Origin: Paracoccaceae bacterium
GTDB taxonomy: Bacteria; Pseudomonadota; Alphaproteobacteria; Rhodobacterales; Rhodobacteraceae
Direction of reading: 5' to 3'
Assembly: GCA_007134805.1 (NCBI GenBank)
Contig: SLKB01000391.1
Coordinates: 1 to 5,715, forward strand
Length of the DNA stretch: 5,715 nt
Under the pieces are notes generated by a model. That model had not been told where the DNA came from, did no database searches, and saw only the letters and a list, made by a program, of their open reading frames with translations. Of this stretch, positions 1 through 5,081 are shown one piece after another. The position numbers were made by a program, and so were the translations under genes. Within the stretch, counting starts at the first letter, position 1; each line of letters opens with the position of its first letter.

Positions 1-702
1 GCACAGCTGGGTGACGCCATTTCGGCTTTCGAGTTGATCAGTGGGATGGGGCTGGAATTCCTCGCGCAATCGCATCCCCAGCTGCGCCAGCCTTTTGCCG
101 CGCGGCCCGACTGGATGGTGCTTGTCGATCTGGGGCTCCCGCAGGGGCTCGCGCCCGACGCCGCGCTCGAAGACCTGTTCGCCGCGGCGCTCGAGCGGGG
201 GCTCGTGTCGGACGGAGTGATCGCACAGAATGTCGCGCAACGGCAGGAGTTCTGGACCCTGCGCGAGACAATCCCCGAGGCCAATCGACATGTCGGCGCG
301 ATCTCGAGCCATGACATCTCATTACCGCTTTCGGCACTGGCGGAGTTCATCCCGCGTGCCGAGGCCAAACTTGCGCGCCTCAACGCCTACCGGATCAACT
401 GCTTCGGGCATCTGGGTGACGGCAACCTGCATTTCAATGTCTTCCCGCCCCCCGGTCGGAGCAAGGGCGATCACCTGCCCGAGCGCTGCGCCATCAAGAC
501 CTGCGTGCATGATCTGGTCCATGAGATGGGCGGGTCGGTCAGTGCCGAACATGGGGTCGGGCGGCTGAAGACGGGCGATCTCGCCCGCTATGGCGATCCG
601 GTCAGACTTGCGGCGATGCGGGCGATCAAGGCCGCGCTCGATCCGCATGGCATCATGAACCCGGGCGCTGTCCTAGCCGATGATGAAGTGCAGCGCAAAT
701 AG
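1..702 (+). CDS. FAD-linked 2-hydroxyacid dehydrogenase (D-lactate/D-2-hydroxyglutarate dehydrogenase type), C-terminal part
   Basis: This is the last 233 codons of a flavoenzyme whose FAD-binding (PCMH-type) N-terminal domain lies before the window. The frame is open from base 1, so the TTG at 34 is not a real start. Visible residues belong to the FAD-oxidase C-terminal domain. WTLRE (window residues 85-89) holds the substrate-binding Arg. FGHLGDGNLHFN (136-146) carries two metal-ligand histidines, H137 and H144. SAEHGVG (181-187) supplies the ligand E183 and the catalytic-type H184. The closing DPHGIMNPG (214-222) is typical of the family. Members oxidise D-2-hydroxyacids (D-2-hydroxyglutarate, D-lactate, glycolate) and pass electrons to an electron-transfer flavoprotein or the quinone pool. 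The substrate cannot be fixed from this half. The position before HDISLP that is often Lys in relatives is Ser103 here. The stop lies inside the convergent azlD gene. Confidence 0.9.
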   Translation, partial: AQLGDAISAFELISGMGLEFLAQSHPQLRQPFAARPDWMVLVDLGLPQGLAPDAALEDLFAAALERGLVSDGVIAQNVAQRQEFWTLRETIPEANRHVGAISSHDISLPLSALAEFIPRAEAKLARLNAYRINCFGHLGDGNLHFNVFPPPGRSKGDHLPERCAIKTCVHDLVHEMGGSVSAEHGVGRLKTGDLARYGDPVRLAAMRAIKAALDPHGIMNPGAVLADDEVQRK

Positions 703-1002
703 CACGGCTGCGCCTCCGAAGATGGTCAGCACGGCACTGCGCGTCCAGAGGCTGATCGCAATGGTCGCAAGCGCGGCGCCAAGGCGCACTGTGTCGAACG
801 CGCCTTCTGTCGCGGCAGGGAAAAGGATCATCGGCGTGATCATCCCGGGCATGACTGCGACCGCAGTGTAGCGCAGATGGCGCAGCACCCATTCGGGCAG
901 GCTGCGACTTCCTATCAGGCCAAGGAATGAGAGGCGCAGCAGGAAGGATCCCAGCCCGAGCGCAAGGATCACCGTCCAGATCTGGAATGTGGTAAAACTC
1001 AT
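673..1002 (-). CDS. azlD: AzlD family branched-chain amino acid export subunit
   Basis: This is a 109-residue hydrophobic protein of the normal AzlD/YgaH size. It has about four membrane segments, roughly at residues 8-30, 44-62, 70-86 and 89-107. Conserved-looking stretches are a basic RHLRYTAVAVMPG (41-53) after the first helix and the FPA turn near 61. AzlD is the small partner of AzlC in an inner-membrane exporter of branched-chain amino acids; related YgaZH exports valine and methionine. Its ATG overlaps the azlC stop as ATGA, so translation is very likely coupled, and this overlap fixes the start. A longer reading upstream in this frame is only an out-of-frame shadow of azlC. The 3' end overlaps the convergent flavoenzyme gene by 30 bases, and no terminator is visible there. 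The exact substrate is inferred from the family only. Confidence 0.93.
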   Translation of the reverse strand: MSFTTFQIWTVILALGLGSFLLRLSFLGLIGSRSLPEWVLRHLRYTAVAVMPGMITPMILFPAATEGAFDTVRLGAALATIAISLWTRSAVLTIFGGAAVLFALHFIIG

Positions 1003-1700
1003 TGCGCGCGCGCCTTGTTCATCCGGCGCTCCACCTCGGCACCGGCAGCCATCGCCAGCAGCGCCGCGACCAGAAGCCCGGTGTTGAAGGGCAGGAATGC
1101 GAAAACCAGCACGCCCAGGATCGACACGAATGCCGCGACCACATGCGCGGCACTGCGCAGCATCGGCACGATCAGCGCGAGAAAGGTGATCGGAACCGCA
1201 AAGTCGATGGGCAAGCCTGCGGGCACGGCCGTTCCCAGCACTGCCCCCACCCAGGTCGACGCATACCAGAGCGGGCAGACCGGCGTGATCACCCCCATGA
1301 AATACGCGAATTTCTGGTGCAGCGTGGCGCGCGGTTGCTGCTCGTATTTCAGGATCGACGCGGCATAGGCCTGATCCACCAGAAAATATGCGATCACGCC
1401 GCGCTTCCACCAGGGCAGCGCGCCCAGATGCGGCGCAAGCGAGGCCGAATACATCGCCATGCGCAGATTGACCGCCAGCGACGCCGCCAGCACGATCAGC
1501 ACAGGCGCCTGATCGACCATCATCTGCACGGCCACGAATTGCGCCGCCCCTGCGATGACGAGGATCGAAAAGCCCATGGTCTCGGCAAGGTTCAGGCCTG
1601 CCTCGGTCGCGACAACGCCGAAGACAGCCCCGAACGGCACGATCACGAGGATGAAGGGCGTGCCATCGCGTACGCCTTGCCAGAAGGTTCGGGTTGCCAT
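999..1700 (-). CDS. azlC: AzlC family branched-chain amino acid permease (large exporter subunit)
   Basis: This 233-residue integral membrane protein matches the usual AzlC/YgaZ length. Family landmarks are an N-terminal WQGVRDGTPF into helix 1, GAAQF (51-55), NLRMAMYSASLAPHL (78-92) and DQAYA (109-113). About seven or eight hydrophobic segments follow in order, and the protein ends in a short basic cytoplasmic tail (VERRMNKARAQ). With AzlD it is expected to export leucine/isoleucine/valine-type amino acids. The ATG at 1700 is chosen because AAAGG sits eight bases upstream and the protein then has family length. The only upstream in-frame start is TTG at 1763, which would add 21 non-hydrophobic residues and would place the start inside a strong hairpin. 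azlD follows with a four-base overlap. The gap to the upstream same-strand MBL gene is 100 bases and contains two hairpins without U-tracts. Confidence 0.93.
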   Translation of the reverse strand: MATRTFWQGVRDGTPFILVIVPFGAVFGVVATEAGLNLAETMGFSILVIAGAAQFVAVQMMVDQAPVLIVLAASLAVNLRMAMYSASLAPHLGALPWWKRGVIAYFLVDQAYAASILKYEQQPRATLHQKFAYFMGVITPVCPLWYASTWVGAVLGTAVPAGLPIDFAVPITFLALIVPMLRSAAHVVAAFVSILGVLVFAFLPFNTGLLVAALLAMAAGAEVERRMNKARAQ

Positions 1701-1731
1701 GCGAGCCGCCTTTGAGTCGTCAGATGTCAGG

Positions 1732-1759
1732 ACGCGCGGGCCCGATGGCCCATGCGCGT
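1732..1759 (-). repeat. GC-rich hairpin in the azlC leader region
   Basis: An 11-pair stem is visible: outer arms ACGCGC/GCGCGT (1732-1737 and 1754-1759) and inner arms GGGCC/GGCCC (1738-1742 and 1747-1751). It has a four-base loop CGAT and a two-base AT bulge. It lies 31 bases before the azlC start on the minus strand. No T-run follows it in either direction, so it is not a standard intrinsic terminator. It could be an mRNA leader structure, a transcript-end stabiliser for the MBL gene, or chance in GC-rich DNA. Confidence 0.55.
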
Positions 1760-1763
1760 GCAA

Positions 1764-1785
1764 CCTGCCTCAATTGGGCGGCAGG
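1764..1785 (-). repeat. Second short hairpin between the MBL gene and azlC
   Basis: Arms CCTGCC (1764-1769) and GGCAGG (1780-1785) form a six-pair stem with a ten-base loop. It is four bases away from the larger hairpin at 1732-1759. It follows the MBL stop codon on the minus strand by 15 bases, where a terminator would be expected, but GTTGC rather than a T-run follows. At best it is a weak or Rho-assisted termination or RNA-processing site. Confidence 0.35.
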
Positions 1786-1800
1786 GGGAAGGGGCGCGGC

Positions 1801-2673
1801 TCAGCGCGGCTCGAATTTGCCGATGGGCAGGCGCAAGTAGGAATACCCGTCTGCTTCGGGCTCGGGCAGGCGCCCACCCCTGATATTGACCTGCAGCGCC
1901 GCAAGCATGCGCGCGGGCAAGGGCAGGGTGCTGTCGCGCGCGTCGCGGGTCTCAATGAACGCCGCCTTGCTGATCCCGTCGCTGACATGGATATTCTGCG
2001 CGCGATGCTCGCTGACCGTGGCGGCAGGCGCGGGGTCGTCGCCGTCTTCCGGGTAGTCATGCCCGACGAACAACCGCGTATCGCCCGGCAATTCGAGCAG
2101 TGCCCGGATCGAGGACCACAGCGCCTCGGACGAGCCGCCAGGGAAATCGGCTCGGCTGGTGCCGCTTTGGGGCGCCATCAGCGTATCATGCACGAAAGCC
2201 GCGTCGCCTGCGACATAGGTGATCGAGGCGAGCGTGTGGCCCGGCGAGAACATCACCTTGACCGGGATAGTGCCCACCATGAATTCCGCGCCATCGGCAA
2301 AGAGGCGGTCCCATTGCCGCCCGTCCGTCGGAAAGTCATCGCCGAGATTGTAGAGCTTTTTCCAGAGTTTCTGCACGCCCACGGCCTTCTCGCCGATCCC
2401 GCGCGGCGCGCCAAGCTTCTCGCCGAGATAGGGCGCGGCAGAGAAATGGTCGGCATGGGGGTGCGTGTCGAGGATCCAGGCGATCTCGATCCCGGTCTGG
2501 GCGACATAGTCGAGGATCTCGTCCGCGCTTTCGGTGGTGACGGCGCCGGCTTCAGGATAGAAGTTCCAGACCGGATCGACGATCGCGCCCTTCATCGTCT
2601 GCGGGTCATGGAAGACATATTGCAGGCTTCCTGTGGGGCGATCGAAGAAGGTTTTGACGACGGGATTAGACAT
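1801..2673 (-). CDS. MBL-fold metallo-hydrolase, Blh/persulfide dioxygenase-like
   Basis: This is a 290-residue metallo-beta-lactamase-fold protein with the full set of metal-site residues: THPHADH (70-76, ligands H71, H73, D75, H76), SPGH (143-146, H146), D163 in VHDTLM and H205 in GHDY. The wording around them (HADHFSAAPYLGEKLGAP, SPGHTLASITYVAGD, SRADFPGG) resembles Blh, the beta-lactamase-like hydrolase of BigR-controlled operons, and the ETHE1 group. These are persulfide dioxygenases that turn glutathione persulfide and O2 into sulfite and glutathione with one iron. The ATG at 2673 is preferred because a good promoter lies just upstream. In-frame ATGs further up would sit before that promoter and add an implausible basic leader. 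No fused rhodanese domain is present, and no bigR/sqrR regulator or sulfide:quinone reductase gene is in the window. A glyoxalase-II-like role is the main alternative; the fold itself is certain. Confidence 0.9.
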   Translation of the reverse strand: MSNPVVKTFFDRPTGSLQYVFHDPQTMKGAIVDPVWNFYPEAGAVTTESADEILDYVAQTGIEIAWILDTHPHADHFSAAPYLGEKLGAPRGIGEKAVGVQKLWKKLYNLGDDFPTDGRQWDRLFADGAEFMVGTIPVKVMFSPGHTLASITYVAGDAAFVHDTLMAPQSGTSRADFPGGSSEALWSSIRALLELPGDTRLFVGHDYPEDGDDPAPAATVSEHRAQNIHVSDGISKAAFIETRDARDSTLPLPARMLAALQVNIRGGRLPEPEADGYSYLRLPIGKFEPR

Positions 2674-2677
2674 TCCA

Positions 2678-2704
2678 ACATTCCATTTATTGCATTTGTA
2701 ATGT
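2678..2704 (-). promoter_or_regulatory. Candidate operator overlapping the MBL gene's transcription start
   Basis: An AT-rich patch in otherwise GC-rich DNA contains an inverted repeat ACATT-N17-AATGT (2678-2682 and 2700-2704). Within it is a denser imperfect dyad ATTnCAnnTGnAAT (2689-2702). It lies directly downstream of the predicted -10, where a repressor would block transcription. Blh genes are classically repressed by persulfide-sensing ArsR-family BigR/SqrR at AT-rich dyads, so such an operator is plausible. The site does not match the SqrR pattern ATTC-N8-GAAT exactly, so the regulator is inference. A direct repeat CATTCCA-A-CATTCCA (2671-2685) adjoins it and covers the start codon. 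Confidence 0.4.
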
Positions 2705-2705
2705 C

Positions 2706-2733
2706 GATATATGGTCTTCGCGCGGCCCGTCAA
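2706..2733 (-). promoter_or_regulatory. Sigma70-type promoter for the MBL gene
   Basis: On the minus strand TTGACG (2733-2728) is followed by a 16-base spacer and TATATC (2711-2706). The predicted start of transcription is near 2699, giving a leader of roughly 26 bases before the ATG at 2673. The preceding gene's terminator lies just upstream (2788-2760), so the MBL gene appears to be its own transcription unit. The -35 match is strong (five of six). Confidence 0.65.
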
Positions 2734-2759
2734 GCGGTGCATGCTGCGCTGCACTACTC

Positions 2760-2788
2760 AAAAAAGACCGCCCCTCCTTAAGGGGCGG
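2760..2788 (-). terminator. Rho-independent terminator of the coiled-coil protein gene
   Basis: On the minus strand an eight-pair GC-rich stem CCGCCCCT/AGGGGCGG with a five-base loop (2788-2768) is followed by TCTTTTTT (2767-2760). It lies 24 bases after the stop codon of the gene ending at 2813. The opposite strand lacks a T-run after the stem, so termination is one-way. A weaker five-pair stem GACAG/CTGTC (2797-2814) spans the stop codon just before it. Confidence 0.9.
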
Positions 2789-2812
2789 TACGATTCGACA
2801 GTGTGAACGCTG

Positions 2813-3100
2813 TCAACGGAAGCGGGAAAATGCGTTCGCAAATGCGCTTGAGATGTCGTCCCAGGCCTTGTCCATGCCTGACTTCATGTCGCGCCAGGCG
2901 TCTTCGCTGGCACCTTGCATTTCCTTGATCTTGACCTCGGCCTCATCGCGCTGCTTGCGCATCTCGGCGAGCTGTTGCTCGTACTTGATCTTGGAGTCAG
3001 CTTCGGCCTCAGCGATCTTCGCTTTCATCTTCTCGATATCGGCGTTCCACTGATCAAGCCGCGCCTTAGCCTTTTCGACATACTGGTCTTTTTCCGACAT
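2813..3100 (-). CDS. Small coiled-coil protein, stress-response type (sll1863-like)
   Basis: This 95-residue soluble, highly charged protein is predicted to be almost wholly helical. Residues about 5-62 are rich in Lys/Glu/Ala/Gln with heptad-like spacing and no Pro, consistent with a coiled coil. The C-terminal part (SEDAWRDMKSGMDKAWDDI, then a Phe-rich amphipathic tail ending FSRFR) has spaced Trp69 and Trp80 and may be a second helix that packs or touches membranes. There is no signal peptide, membrane span or Cys. It resembles small proteins annotated as the sll1863 stress-response family or simply as coiled-coil proteins; biochemical function is unknown. The ATG at 3100 is chosen because a near-perfect GGAGGAGG lies seven bases upstream; the longer frame from 3142 reads through that ribosome site. 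It is monocistronic: own promoter region upstream and a strong terminator downstream. Confidence 0.85.
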   Translation of the reverse strand: MSEKDQYVEKAKARLDQWNADIEKMKAKIAEAEADSKIKYEQQLAEMRKQRDEAEVKIKEMQGASEDAWRDMKSGMDKAWDDISSAFANAFSRFR

Positions 3101-3168
3101 GGATTTTCCTCCTCCGAAGTTTCTGTAACGCTGTGCAGTCACGGGAGTATGGCATAGATTGTTCTTGC

Positions 3169-3197
3169 ATTATATAGGGTCGGACACTTCAGCGCTC
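3169..3197 (-). promoter_or_regulatory. Candidate promoter for the coiled-coil gene
   Basis: A perfect -10 hexamer TATAAT is read on the minus strand at 3174-3169, in an AT-rich island. The matching -35 region (about 3192-3197, 17 bases away) reads GAGCGC and does not resemble TTGACA. The promoter may therefore need an activator or another sigma factor. The leader to the ATG at 3100 would be about 60 bases. Confidence 0.4.
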
Positions 3198-3215
3198 GGG
3201 CACGGCGTGGTGGGT

Positions 3216-3245
3216 TTGACATGCGCCGGAGCGATGCCGTAATCC
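3216..3245 (+). promoter_or_regulatory. Candidate promoter for the thioredoxin-like gene
   Basis: A perfect -35 hexamer TTGACA (3216-3221) is followed after 18 bases by TAATCC (3240-3245), a weak -10. This pattern (strong -35, loose -10) is common in alphaproteobacteria. The start would fall near 3252, about 24 bases before the ATG at 3276. It stands back-to-back with the opposite promoter at 3169-3197, about 20 bases apart. Confidence 0.5.
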
Positions 3246-3275
3246 TTGGCCAGCATTTCAGAAAGGGAGTCCCGC

Positions 3276-3830
3276 ATGGCTGCATCTTCCAAGACGTGCG
3301 ATTTCGGCTGGACACCGCCCGGTTTCAGCCTGCGCGGAACCGATGGGAAGACCTACAGCCTCGACCGGATCGCTGGTGAAAACGGCACGCTGATCATGTT
3401 CATCTGCAATCATTGCCCCTATGTGCTCGGCGCGCTCGACCGGATCGAGCGCGAGGCGCGCGCGCTGCAAGAGTTGGGCATCGGCGTCGCCGCAATCTGT
3501 TCGAACGATGCCACGAGCCATCCGCAGGACAGTTTCGACAAAATGGTGGAGATGGCGCAGACGCGGGGTTTTCCCTTTCCCTATCTGCATGACGAAACCC
3601 AGGATGTCGCACGCGCGTGGGGGGCGGAGTGCACGCCTGATTTCTTCGGGCTGAACGCAGACGGTGCGTTGCAATATCGCGGCCGGCTCGACAGCGCAGG
3701 GCGCAACCTGGCCGACGCGCACACGCGCCGCGAACTGTTCGAGGCGATGCGCCAGATCGCCACGACCGGGCAGGGCCCGCGCGATCAGACCCCGTCGATC
3801 GGCTGTTCGATCAAATGGAAGGCCGCCTGA
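3276..3830 (+). CDS. Thioredoxin/peroxiredoxin-like protein with CNHCP motif
   Basis: This 184-residue protein has a single thioredoxin-fold AhpC/TSA-like domain. GFSLRGTDGKTYSLD (16-30) is the usual entry strand region. FICNHCPYV (43-49 plus) gives a CxxC pair, C44 and C47, at the active-site position. TPDFFG (120-125) supplies the cis-Pro, P121. The C-terminal PSIGCSIKWK (173-182) is a hallmark of this PRX-like subgroup and carries C177. Further cysteines are C8, C75 and C119. No signal peptide is seen, so it is expected in the cytoplasm. It likely reduces thiols or peroxides, but no defined substrate is known to me for this subgroup. The ATG at 3276 follows AAGGGAG at a six-base gap; TTG at 3246 is a poorer choice. 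It converges on nfeD with five bases between the stop codons. Confidence 0.9.
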   Translation: MAASSKTCDFGWTPPGFSLRGTDGKTYSLDRIAGENGTLIMFICNHCPYVLGALDRIEREARALQELGIGVAAICSNDATSHPQDSFDKMVEMAQTRGFPFPYLHDETQDVARAWGAECTPDFFGLNADGALQYRGRLDSAGRNLADAHTRRELFEAMRQIATTGQGPRDQTPSIGCSIKWKAA

Positions 3831-3845
3831 CGCGCTCAGCGCGTC
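3829..3845. repeat. Perfect palindrome bridging two convergent stop codons
   Basis: The 17 bases GACGCGCT-C-AGCGCGTC are a perfect inverted repeat with a one-base centre (practically a seven-pair stem with loop TCA). It starts in the TGA of the thioredoxin-like gene (3828-3830) and its centre includes the TCA that is the nfeD stop on the other strand (3836-3838). It is the only structure available in the five-base gap to end both transcripts. TTGTC follows on the plus strand and no T-run on the minus, so it is at most a weak bidirectional terminator. Confidence 0.5.
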
Positions 3846-4186
3846 TTGTCGCGTTCCTTGTCCCGAGCGTGATCGAGGCTGCGCTTGCGCCGGTCGGATT
3901 CGGGTAGTGACATGACCGGATCGAAATCGTTGATGTCGCGGCGGCCCTTCCGGCGCGCGCGCGACCAGCGAGACAGCGCGAGCCACACGCCGAGGCCCGC
4001 GCCTGCCCAGATCAGCGCCTGCACGAAGACATGCAGGCCGGGGACGAGATAGACGAGCAGCCCCACGAGCGCTGCCGCGATCGCGAAACCGAGCGCGATA
4101 TAGGCTGTGCTCAGCATCTCGACCGCCAGCAGGACAGCGGCGACCAGCCCCCAGATTATCCAGTCGGGCAGGGCGAAGAGATCCAT
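3836..4186 (-). CDS. Short NfeD-family membrane protein, SPFH partner
   Basis: This 116-residue protein has an N-terminal membrane domain with about three helices (roughly residues 8-28, 30-48, 53-72). The arrangement LPDWIIWGLVAAVLLAVEML is typical of NfeD/YbbJ starts. It then has a hydrophilic tail of about 44 residues dense in Arg, Lys and Asp. The C-terminal OB-fold domain usual in longer NfeD proteins is absent. NfeD proteins pair with SPFH proteins in bacterial membrane microdomains, and the gene follows directly after the SPFH gene. The start is ATG at 4186, or GTG at 4189 immediately before it. AAGGAG lies six bases before the GTG and nine before the ATG, so either may be used. The SPFH stop TAA abuts the GTG with no gap, indicating translational coupling. 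Confidence 0.85.
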   Translation of the reverse strand: MDLFALPDWIIWGLVAAVLLAVEMLSTAYIALGFAIAAALVGLLVYLVPGLHVFVQALIWAGAGLGVWLALSRWSRARRKGRRDINDFDPVMSLPESDRRKRSLDHARDKERDKTR

Positions 4187-4189
4187 CAC

Positions 4190-5044
4190 TTACATCTCCT
4201 TGAGGATGGCGGCAGCTTCGCGGAAGGCGTTCGACGGGCCGCCTGGCAGCAGGATCAGCTTGGCGTTATCGGATTTCGAAATTCCCTCCAGCGCCTCGAC
4301 CTGCATCCGTGCGGTCTGGAAGGTGAGCGCCTCGCGCGCGTTGTCGCCTTCGAGCGAGGCTGCGATCGTGCGATTGGCCTCGGCATTGGCCTCGGCGATG
4401 GCGCGGATCGCATCAGCCTTGCGCTGGGCCTCGTAGAGTTCGCCATCCGCGGCAAGCTCGGCCGCGCGGCGCTGCCCTTCGGCCCGGGTGATCGCCGCAC
4501 GGCGTTCGCGTTCGGCGGCAAGCACTTCGGCCATGGCCTTCTGCGTGGTCTCGTTCAAGCGCACATCCGTGATCTCGGAACGCGAGATGCGGATCCCGTA
4601 GGTCTTGCCGGCATCCTCCAGCGCTTCGAGGAGCGCGACATTGAGCGATCCGCGATCGGACTGGACGGCGTCCAGCTCGACCTTGCCGAGTTCCGAGCGC
4701 ACGAGCGATTGCACGAGCCCGATCACCAGAGAATTGATCGAGTTGACGCGGAACACTGCCGCCTCGGGGTTCTCGATCCGATAGACAACCAGAAGCTGCG
4801 CGCCGAAGACCACATTGTCGGCCGAGACCACTTCGAGTTCGATATCGTTGAGGACCTGGTCATTGACCGGTACTTTCGAATGCACGCGATCAAGGAATGG
4901 GACGATCACATTCACCCCGGCATCCAGCGTGCGGTGATAGGCTCCGAGCCGGGTGATGACGAAGTTCTCGGATTGCGGGACGATCTTCAGGCCCAGGATG
5001 ACGATCAGTACAATGACCACCACGATTGCAAGCACGAGTTCCAT
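4190..5044 (-). CDS. SPFH/band 7 (stomatin/QmcA-like) membrane protein
   Basis: This 284-residue protein has one N-terminal membrane anchor (residues 2-20), then an SPFH domain (about 22-185) with VPQSENFVITRLGAYHRTL (22-40), GVNVIVPFLDRV (43-54) and the SADNVVF strand (74-80). A coiled-coil region rich in Ala, Glu and Arg follows (about 172-255, including AAERERRAAITRAEGQRRA). The C-terminus is LILLPGGPSNAFREAAAIL. It assembles as an oligomeric scaffold at the inner membrane, as described for QmcA, which with HflK/C modulates FtsH-type proteases and membrane organisation; that role here is by family. The ATG at 5044 has AAGGGG six bases upstream. It is the first gene of a two-gene operon with nfeD. 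Length and domain order are normal, and nothing is truncated. Confidence 0.94.
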   Translation of the reverse strand: MELVLAIVVVIVLIVILGLKIVPQSENFVITRLGAYHRTLDAGVNVIVPFLDRVHSKVPVNDQVLNDIELEVVSADNVVFGAQLLVVYRIENPEAAVFRVNSINSLVIGLVQSLVRSELGKVELDAVQSDRGSLNVALLEALEDAGKTYGIRISRSEITDVRLNETTQKAMAEVLAAERERRAAITRAEGQRRAAELAADGELYEAQRKADAIRAIAEANAEANRTIAASLEGDNAREALTFQTARMQVEALEGISKSDNAKLILLPGGPSNAFREAAAILKEM

Positions 5045-5081
5045 GATTTCCCCTTCCCTTTGGGCGCGCTGACATGTGCTA

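Noticed and set aside
1003..1410. N-terminal extension of the azlD frame that would make a 245-residue protein.
   Set aside because: The added part overlaps azlC in another frame and reads as Arg/Gly/Ala-rich shadow; the ATGA overlap start at 1002 gives a normal-length AzlD.
1002..1715. A 237-codon plus-strand frame rich in His, Arg and Gln.
   Set aside because: It is exactly antisense to azlC; the composition is what the complement of a hydrophobic membrane protein gives, with no ribosome site or domain.
1794..1812. Tandem copy of GCGCGGCTC around the MBL stop codon.
   Set aside because: A nine-base GC-rich duplication is likely by chance or simple slippage and does not disturb the reading frame in a detectable way.
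1555..2781. A 408-codon open frame on the plus strand.
   Set aside because: It lies antisense to the MBL gene and the 5' part of azlC, both of which have complete conserved motifs and good starts. Its translation is low-complexity Arg/Gly/Asp-rich with no recognisable domain, as expected for an antisense shadow in GC-rich DNA.
3101..3170. Possible general-stress sigma (EcfG-type) promoter GAAC-N17-CGTG on the minus strand before the coiled-coil gene.
   Set aside because: Both elements deviate from GGAAC and CGTT, and Rhodobacterales generally lack the EcfG system; too weak to call.
3258..3986. A 242-codon minus-strand frame.
   Set aside because: It runs across the thioredoxin-like gene in antisense and into nfeD in another frame; no domain and no ribosome site.
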